Shown piece by piece: positions 57,411 to 64,000 of a stretch of 64,000 nt of DNA (its first letter is position 1; each line of letters opens with the position of its first letter). Under the pieces are notes generated by a model. That model was not told the DNA's origin. It was given only the letters and a program-made list of their open reading frames with translations, and did no database searches. Position numbers and translations under genes: made by a program. The stretch is from Priapulus caudatus (taxonomy: Eukaryota > Priapulida > Priapulimorpha > Priapulimorphida > Priapulidae). The stretch is from assembly GCF_000485595.1 (NCBI RefSeq), contig NW_014577667.1, positions 83,546 through 147,545 on the forward strand, read 5' to 3'.

Positions 57411-57716
57411 ATCACTAAAGGAGGCCTTTAATTCTTTTATTGGCAGTTCAGTCTGTCTGTAGGCCATGTGAATGCACGTATTGGATGTGATGTAACATGC
57501 GGGATTGCTACGTGTAGGATTTCACAATGCTATCGAGCTCGTGTTTTCTCTCTCATGTCACGCCTTGTGCTTCGAAGAGCCCTCGAGTTGCGTGGAACGT
57601 TTTCCATGACGGGACACCATTAACGACATTCGCATTTCTGTGTAAATACAAAAAAAACTTATGTTTCACACACGCGCACACGCACGCACGCACGCACGCA
57701 CGCACACACACACATA

Positions 57717-57749
<33 letters not shown>

Positions 57750-58028
57750 CATGTATATTTCTTTATATATTTATAATTTTCTATCACCATTTATTTATAT
57801 GTATAATGCACCCTCGTACTTTTATATTTAACTTGATGTGTAAGGAGGAAAGTGCGACTTTGTTTATTATATATATATATACACCTAAAAATAAAATATC
57901 ATTCGTATTAGTTTCCTAATTGCCGTTTTATGTGTCGGTACACAATTACACTAAAAATACGTAATACACTAATAATTCTTACCCGTAACGTACAATCGAC
58001 AAGGAACTTAAAGGCCTCCTTTAGTGAT
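57411..58028. mobile_element. CACTA-like non-autonomous transposon
   Basis: ATCACTAAAGGAGGCCTTTA at the left and its exact inverse at the right give a perfect 21 bp inverted repeat. The termini CACTA and TAGTG are those of EnSpm/CACTA elements. The AT beside each end may be a 2 bp duplication. The interior has CGCA/TA microsatellites and no transposase. Confidence 0.7.
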
Positions 58029-58190
58029 ATCTATAAACTGTCTAATTTTTACAATTATTTGATGCTAGTATCATAACGTAAATAACCAAAGCATTCGTAT
58101 GTTTTTTAGTTGCCTCTGTGATATTTAAAACACGTCTTTATGTTGGGTCTATGAATGTTGAAAATCAAATCTTCTGCCAAACCAGCCACC

Positions 58191-58366
58191 TGGCGGGAAA
58201 ACGGCTGTGACGTGAGACCAGGTTCTTCCCGCGTTGCGCCGCACACAAAGCCTGCATCAGTGCATGAGCACAAAGCTATCATCGGCTGTAACTTATATTG
58301 GGCATAAACATCCAACTGCCATATTAATTATCATGAGCATGATATATATATATACATATATGCATN
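58191..58366 (+). repeat. Duplicated segment, copy 2
   Basis: See 56099-56290; about 90 percent alike by eye. Confidence 0.85.
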
Positions 58367-58423
58367 GTGTGATGTCTCTGGAGTCTGTTGCTGTTTTTAC
58401 CGTGTTCTCTCTCTACTCCCTGC

Positions 58424-59015
58424 CAGGGCTCGAATTAAGCGACGAGAAGGGCAAGGCAATTTTTTTAGGGCATGTGAGAAATCGCCTTGAATTTTCTCTA
58501 AAATGGAAGGGCACAGAGGCAATTTTAAAAGGCACCAAGGCAACTCTCAAAATTTGAGAAGGGCACCAAGGCACTTTAATAAAATAAAGGAAAACTCATA
58601 ACAAATTAGTACATCACCATCGTCTTGCTTTTAATGTACAAAACAATATGCCCCCATGTAAGCTTGCACCAAAACACCGACCCCTGTACCCCCCTCTGCT
58701 AATGGAAGTACAGTAACAAGAAATTTTACATGCCCGCTATCAGAAGTGAATAATTATCCGATGCTGTTATTATTCCCTCCTGCGACTATCGGTTTCAAGC
58801 TCATCATTGCAACTACAGCACGCACGCGCACGTGTTATGTTGATTCGACTAAAAACGAAACTAGGGCAGTAGATTAAAGGGCACCGACGGCAATTACACA
58901 AAAGGGCAAGGCAGGTGACTGCCGTCGGTCGAGTTGGATTTTCAGGGGCAGTACGGCAATTGATAGGGGCACCGACGTCAATTGCCGTCGGTGCCGTCGG
59001 TTAATTCGAGCCCTG
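58424..59015. mobile_element. hAT-like non-autonomous transposon
   Basis: Begins CAGGGCTCGAATTAA and ends with its exact inverse TTAATTCGAGCCCTG. CAGGG starts are typical of hAT termini. Subterminal GGGCACCGACGGCAATT and AGGGCACCAAGGCA motifs repeat inside. No 8 bp target duplication and no transposase are visible. Confidence 0.7.
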
Positions 59016-59019
59016 CCTT

Positions 59020-59405
59020 GATCGTATTTCCTTTCCGCTCTATAACTCAGCCCCTAATTGACCTAGCGCAACTAAACTTGGTATACTTACACATCTTGGG
59101 GAGAAGGTGTGTCGCGTACCGACAGGTCACTGCAACCTTTATTTGACCTTGACCTTGACCTTTATCATATTTCCTTTCCACTCTATAACTCGGCCCCTAA
59201 TTGACCTAGCGCGACCAAACTTGGTATACTTACACATCTTGGGGAGAATGTGTGTCGCGTACCGAAACCAGGTCACTGCAACCTTTATTTGACATTGACC
59301 TTGACCTTTATCATATTTTTCTTGCGCTCTATAACTCTGCCCCTAATTGACCTAGCGTGACCAAACTTCGTATACTTACATATCTTGGGGAGAACACGGG
59401 GGATA
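59020..59405 (+). repeat. Three tandem units of about 143-146 bp with nuclear-receptor half-sites
   Basis: Each unit has CTCTATAACTC, CCCCTAATTGACCTAGCG, ACTTGGTATACTTACACATC and, in the first two, TGACCTTGACCTTGACC-type runs. The latter contain TGACCTTGA, the inverse of the extended half-site TCAAGGTCA. Regulatory function is not shown. Confidence 0.85.
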
Positions 59406-59811
59406 CATGTAGTTGGCGATAACTGTCCTTTCTAGTTTGTTCAGGGTAGGAAGCGGCGTTGTTCTACTTACACTTAGTAAAACGGTTTTTGTTGTCGCCA
59501 TTTACATTTGATTTTGGAATCCAATATTCAATCAATATAAATCATATATAATATTGATAATATATCAATATATCATATAACGGGTTATGTTTCTTAGAGT
59601 GAACGAGAGAGTTTCTGGTGGAAATTTCTTGTGGCATCGTTTGCCTCATACAATCTGCACAGTCTTGTAAGTCATCATATTATACTAGTTATCTATCGTA
59701 ATATATTACTATAGGCATAGCTATAGGGTGATACTCCATTAGGAGTGGTCATATATATATGGTATTATATATATGGTCATGGTCATATATTAGTTTGTGG
59801 TTTAATGTCAT

Positions 59812-60580
59812 TTAGGTTAAGGTTAGGGTCAGGGTTAGGGTTAGGATACTATACTATACTATACTATACTATACTATACTATACTATACTATACTATACT
59901 ATACTATACTATATCTATACTACTACTATACTATACTATACTATAACTAATACCTATCACTCTACTATACTATATCCTCATACCTATACTATAGCTATAC
60001 TATACATATACTATAGACATATACGTATACTAATAGCTATACTATCTATCCTATAACTAATACTATAATATAGCTATAGCTTATACTATACTTATACTAT
60101 ACTATACCTGATAACTATAACTATACCTATAACTATACTATATATACTATACTATACTATACTATTACTATACTATAAGCTATACTATTACTATAAACTC
60201 ATACTAAATACTAATAGCTATATATACTATACTATAACTATACATAGTATCTATTACTACTAGACATACCTATAACCTATACTATACTATAAGACTATCT
60301 ATACATAAATATAGCATACTATACCTATACTATACTATACTATACTATACTATACATACTATACTTACTATACTATACTATACTCATATTATACTAGTTA
60401 TCTATCGTAATATATTACTATAGGCATAGGGTTAGGGTTAGGATACTATACTATACTATGCTATGCTATGCTATGCTATGCTATGCTATGCTATGCTATG
60501 TTATGCTATGTTATGTCTATATGTGACTATGCTATGCTATTACCAGTACTATACTATACTATACCTATAACTGCATATTA
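59812..60580 (+). repeat. TATAC/TATGC pentanucleotide arrays with telomere-like leaders
   Basis: GGTTAGGGTTAGGATACTAT leads into each of two ACTAT arrays (59812 and 60425). The preceding TATCTATCGTAATATATTAC is also duplicated. The array at 59940-60380 is indel-rich compared with the ends. Confidence 0.9.
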
Positions 60581-60849
60581 TAGCTATTTTTAAATCTATC
60601 GTAATATCATTGGAGCTATAGGCATAGCTATATGTAATATACAGTGAAGCGATGCTGGCTCTAGAGATTAGAGCTTGTAAGTTGGATGCAGACACATACA
60701 GTACGATTACAAGCGCAAGTGTGCGGGTTTTTGTCTTTCGCAACTGACCGTTTGCGACATTGATTCTCATTTGATTTCATTTCATGAATGTCGTGCAATA
60801 GCACGAGGCGTCAGTTTGTCGTCGAGCAGTATTACTCATAGTATAACAA

Positions 60850-61515
60850 CTCTCGAGCCCCAGGTACTCATTATACGCAACTCGAGCCCAGTACTACATG
60901 TATATCCACGTAAGTCGATGCCAGTACTGCATGTATACGTAAGTCGGAGGCCAGTACTCAACGTATACGTAAGTCGAGGCCAAGTATCATGTAACGTAAC
61001 GTCGAGCCAGTATGAACATGTATACGTAAGTTCGAGCCAGTACTCATGTATAATACGAAAGTCGAGGCCAGTAACTGACATGTTAAGCGCCAACTCGAGC
61101 CAGTACTCATGTATACGTAAGTCGAGCCAGTACTCATGTATACGTAAGTCGAGCCAGTACTCATGTATACGCAACTCGAGCCAGTACTCATGTATACGTA
61201 AGTCGAGCCAGTACTCATGTATACGTAAGTCGAGCCAGTACTCATGTATACGTAAGTCGAGCCAGTACTCATGTATATATACCGTAAAGTCGAAGCCCAG
61301 TACTCATAGTATGAACGCAAGTCGAGCCAGTACTGAACATGTTATACGCCAACTCCGAGGCCAGTACCTCATGTATACGCAACTACGAGCCAGTTAACTG
61401 CATGGTATATCAGTAAGTCGAGCCCAGTACTCATAGATATAAACGCAACTCGAGCCAGTACTCATCTTATACGTAAGTCGAGCCAGTACTCATGTATACG
61501 TATTACGTAAGTCGA
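60850..61515 (+). repeat. 27 bp minisatellite
   Basis: Units contain CGTAAGTCGAGCCAGTACTC followed by ATGTATA. Because 27 is nine codons, frames stay open on both strands (up to 208 codons) in the clean part; they are artefacts. The left and right thirds are indel-rich. Confidence 0.93.
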
Positions 61516-61519
61516 ACTC

Positions 61520-62160
61520 CGCATGATTTTCTCACGACGTAGATGGACAGCGAGTAATTCCCGGCGGTTCTCACTGCACTGGGAGTCCGCCTGTGAAATC
61601 TAGCAGAGTAACAGATTTGCTGGCATTCATGCCATACACGATACCAGCTAACCCCCCTAATTGGTTGTCGGTATCATCTCGATAATAAGCGTGCTAGTGG
61701 ATGTCACAGCGGCGTTTCTCGGCTCATATACGTCTTTACGCGAGCGGTATTGAGCTGTAGGCTGGCGATTGACAGTGTGAATTCGTAGTTACGGCTATTT
61801 GCCCACATCTTTAGGCATTGTATTTTTACCGTGATTTGCCGCGCTGGAACTGTGTCGCAGGTAAATGAGGTTTCGCGGGGTTCTACATCTGCTACATTTT
61901 ATTTACCCGTCTGGTCTCCTAGTCACTCATATAGCAGGTATATATTGCAGTGTTGCGTGCGCGCACAGTAAAAATGTACGCTCTCGTGTATATATCGTGC
62001 AATATATGCGTAAAACGCAACATTTTAACGGTCGCGCGAAGGTTATTTCGATCTCAATTCATATGAAATGCATCGCTGGCCAGGGACAGCCGAGTCGGCG
62101 TAGTGAAGAGAACACTGACGCCAATAGTTAACTCCTCGTCCCTTGCGACGTAGCGATTTG
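61520..62160. other. No recognisable feature
   Basis: No supportable gene; the CGCAG|GTAAATG at 61858 is an isolated donor-like motif. Confidence 0.5.
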
Positions 62161-62171
62161 TTTCTATCTCG

Positions 62172-62362
62172 GCATTCGCGGTACAGCAACGTGGACCGCG
62201 CCCCCACCCCTGTGTGCGTGCGTGCGTGCGTGCCCGGTTGAGTGTGCGTGACGAGTTTGTATTCGCGGTACAGCAACGCGGACCGCGTCTCCCACCGTGT
62301 GCGTGCGTGCGTGCGTGCGTGCGTGCGTGTCCGGATGAGTGTTCGTGACGAGTTTGTGTGCA
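62172..62362 (+). repeat. Two tandem units of about 93 bp with GTGC microsatellite
   Basis: ATTCGCGGTACAGCAACG, GGACCGCG, a GTGC run and GTGACGAGTTTGTG occur twice in order. Confidence 0.9.
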
Positions 62363-63037
62363 TGCGATGATGTTAAGGGGGTTCGTGGGGAGGGTAAGCG
62401 CAGCCGTAATGCAGGCGAATTGATCACGCTATACCAGCAGGGTCTGCATCGCTAGGCGCCCGTGCAAATTCGTTGTTGGGAAGCTTTAGCGCTCTACGAG
62501 GCTTTGGAGTTTGATCGATACTCAAGTTGTCGCGTACAGTAGGAGCGCCGCTGTATAGTAAACGCGTTCATAATAACCCGCTGCGTTCTAGCGGCGTCTG
62601 TCAGAGCTAACTGTCTCTCTCGCTCCCTTCCGTCTCTTTCATCCACAATTCCTCCGCCTCTCCCCTTCCACCTCTCTTTCTCTCTATCTCGCTCCTTCTC
62701 TTCCTCTCTCTCTCCCCTCGAATGAATGACTGAGTGAACCTGGGAATTAAATAACGTCGTAGTAAAATCGGTATTTAACAATTAACTTCTGTCGTTGTTT
62801 CACGTCTAAAATGAGCGTTTCACCGTGCTGCACATGTATTTTTATTGGTCAGTGTTAACGGGAAATGGCTACTGACATTCTAATTAAAACTGTCGGTGGC
62901 AGATCGCTTTGCTTGTGCCGCCTTTCGCGGTGATGACAAAAGTCGCGCTAGTGAAGAAATATGAAGTCTGATTTCAGTATCTTAACGTGTAAGTTTCATT
63001 TAGTTTTTATCGTAGTTTCGTTGCGAAAGTCACGTTT
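62363..63037. other. No recognisable feature
   Basis: Contains a CT-rich stretch at 62600-62720; nothing else. Confidence 0.5.
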
Positions 63038-63440
63038 TTAGCTCGCCTTGACATCGTCAAGATGAGCTATTGCCATGGGGTGTCGTCCGGATTGCGTAAC
63101 GTCCGATCCCGTCCGTCCGTTCAACAGTGGCTACGGCCCAACGATAATTCTCAAGAAACGTCTTGACCACATGTTTTCAAATTGCATTATAGTTGTTACC
63201 TCCCTATGGGAACGCCAGGTTTGGAATGTCCTATTTTGGAAGCACGCCAGTTCGACCTGATACCATTCAAGCCACGTCCACTTCTTTGCTCGCGAAACTG
63301 ACACATCGATAAAGTTCAAATCAGGTGTCAATGGATTTTGCCTTCATTCTTTTTTGTCGGGTGTGTGTGAGTCATCGTGACCCCATTGAATAAGGACTGG
63401 CCCAAAAGCATCATGCACACGGTTTTTTGATGTTTAAATT
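63038..63440 (+). repeat. Hairpin-headed interspersed repeat (family H1), distal copy
   Basis: TTTTTAGCTCGCCTTGACAT followed by the same order of blocks as 2265-2600 (CCATGGGGTGTCGT, GTCCGTCCGTTCAACA, CACGCCAGTTCGACC, GAATAAGGACTGGCCC). Retains the GTCCGTCC tract that the 2265 copy lacks. Confidence 0.8.
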
Positions 63441-63860
63441 ATCGCACCCACCACCCCTCTAGCCCGCCCCACCCCCCCCGCCTCACCCGACTCGCCTTCT
63501 CGGCAACTCCCTCTTCACCTCACCCCCTTCCCCCCCTGTATCTATTACTGTGTCCCTGCCTCCCCCCCCCCCCCCACCCACTGGCCTCAACCGGACACCA
63601 CTACACCCTCCAGCAAGACCACCCGTCCCTCCGCCACCCCCCCCACCATCGCCTTCCACACACCCTTGACACTACCACGTTCGTCTACTCCCCTCACTAG
63701 CGGCCCGCCGCACCCCACACCCCCAGCCCCCCTCCGCCCCCCCCCGCACCCCTGGCACCCTCCGGCCACCCCCCCACCGCACCACCGTCCCGGCATCCGG
63801 GCCGCTCCGCGCCCATCGGCGTCGAAACCATCGCCCTTTGGGCTGTGTCCCCCTCCCAAA
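63441..63860 (+). repeat. C-rich low-complexity tract
   Basis: Strong strand asymmetry with runs of up to about 14 C and very few G. Pro-rich plus frames and Gly/Arg-rich minus frames are composition artefacts. Confidence 0.85.
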
Positions 63861-63864
63861 TCCC

Positions 63865-64000
63865 GCCGCCGATTTCATCGCACAGATTCTCAAAACGTTT
63901 GATGATTACTCGCCCGATGGCCATCGCCCGATCAAATGCCGTGGTGTGTCCCCCGACCGGCCGATTAACATCGCCCGTCGACTTTTACAATTCATCAGCC
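63865..64000 (+). CDS. Possible partial coding frame running off the window
   Basis: Beyond the C tract the composition becomes balanced, and one frame (phase of 63871) stays open to the end, containing FIAQILKTFDDYSPDGHRPI and PDRPINIARRLLQFIS. It reads like globular protein, unlike the Pro-rich text before it. The start lies in or before the C tract and cannot be set. No family recognised. It could be chance over 45 codons. Confidence 0.25.

Noticed and set aside
60771-61397. 208-codon frame with SSQYSCIRK repeats
   Set aside because: The 27 bp unit keeps all frames open on both strands; no start context or domain.

Overview
The window looks like nuclear DNA from a non-arthropod metazoan, probably a marine invertebrate. 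The evidence is: short internal TTAGGG-type tracts; very many microsatellites; LINE, LTR, Helitron and DNA-transposon remnants of kinds common in marine invertebrate genomes; a PIN-like plus CXC-domain protein of a kind I recall from cnidarian, echinoderm and lophotrochozoan genomes; intron-like splice signals; and no prokaryotic gene organisation. I cannot name the phylum. Two 10-N gaps (18491-18500, 56089-56098) and single Ns (25849, 30486, 58366) mark assembly joins. Several repeats occur as a clean copy plus an insertion-rich copy, which looks like gap filling with uncorrected long reads.

Layout. 1-10 kb: two related hairpin-headed interspersed families, three copies of a foldback transposon with a telomere-like core (perfect 9, 9 and 10 bp target duplications), two TTAA-flanked MITEs, a 1.1 kb polypurine tract and one Helitron 3' end. 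10-20 kb: a transposon with subterminal repeat arrays inserted in a tandem AACGTT repeat, a GATCAGTCT minisatellite, and two candidate gene-start exons ending in consensus 5' splice sites (14605-14697; 18773-18982, inside a CpG-rich block). 20-28 kb: a near-perfect 220 bp hairpin, then a tandemly duplicated block made of a 34 bp minisatellite, a unique segment and a TATAGCGAGC satellite. 27.9-32.6 kb: a non-autonomous LTR retrotransposon on the minus strand. 32.6-36.25 kb: a broken LINE with a 2A-like motif before its endonuclease. The satellite resumes after it, so both retroelements seem to sit inside one satellite array. 39-46 kb: more repeats and a 3.7 kb inverted-repeat structure with nested elements. 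48-49 kb: a TTAA-flanked element with long terminal inverted repeats. 51.5-53.1 kb: a Helitron helicase tail butting onto a truncated PIN/CXC gene on the opposite strand. 57-64 kb: CACTA-like and hAT-like elements, several tandem repeats, and a C-rich end with a possible partial coding frame.

There is no operon or pathway here. The content is overwhelmingly mobile DNA and tandem repeats, often nested. The firmest protein-coding signals are the LINE endonuclease/reverse transcriptase, the Helitron helicase tail and the PIN/CXC protein, all of which carry lesions. The most unusual theme is that three sequence-unrelated inverted-repeat elements each carry a telomere-like TTAGGG core between their arms.
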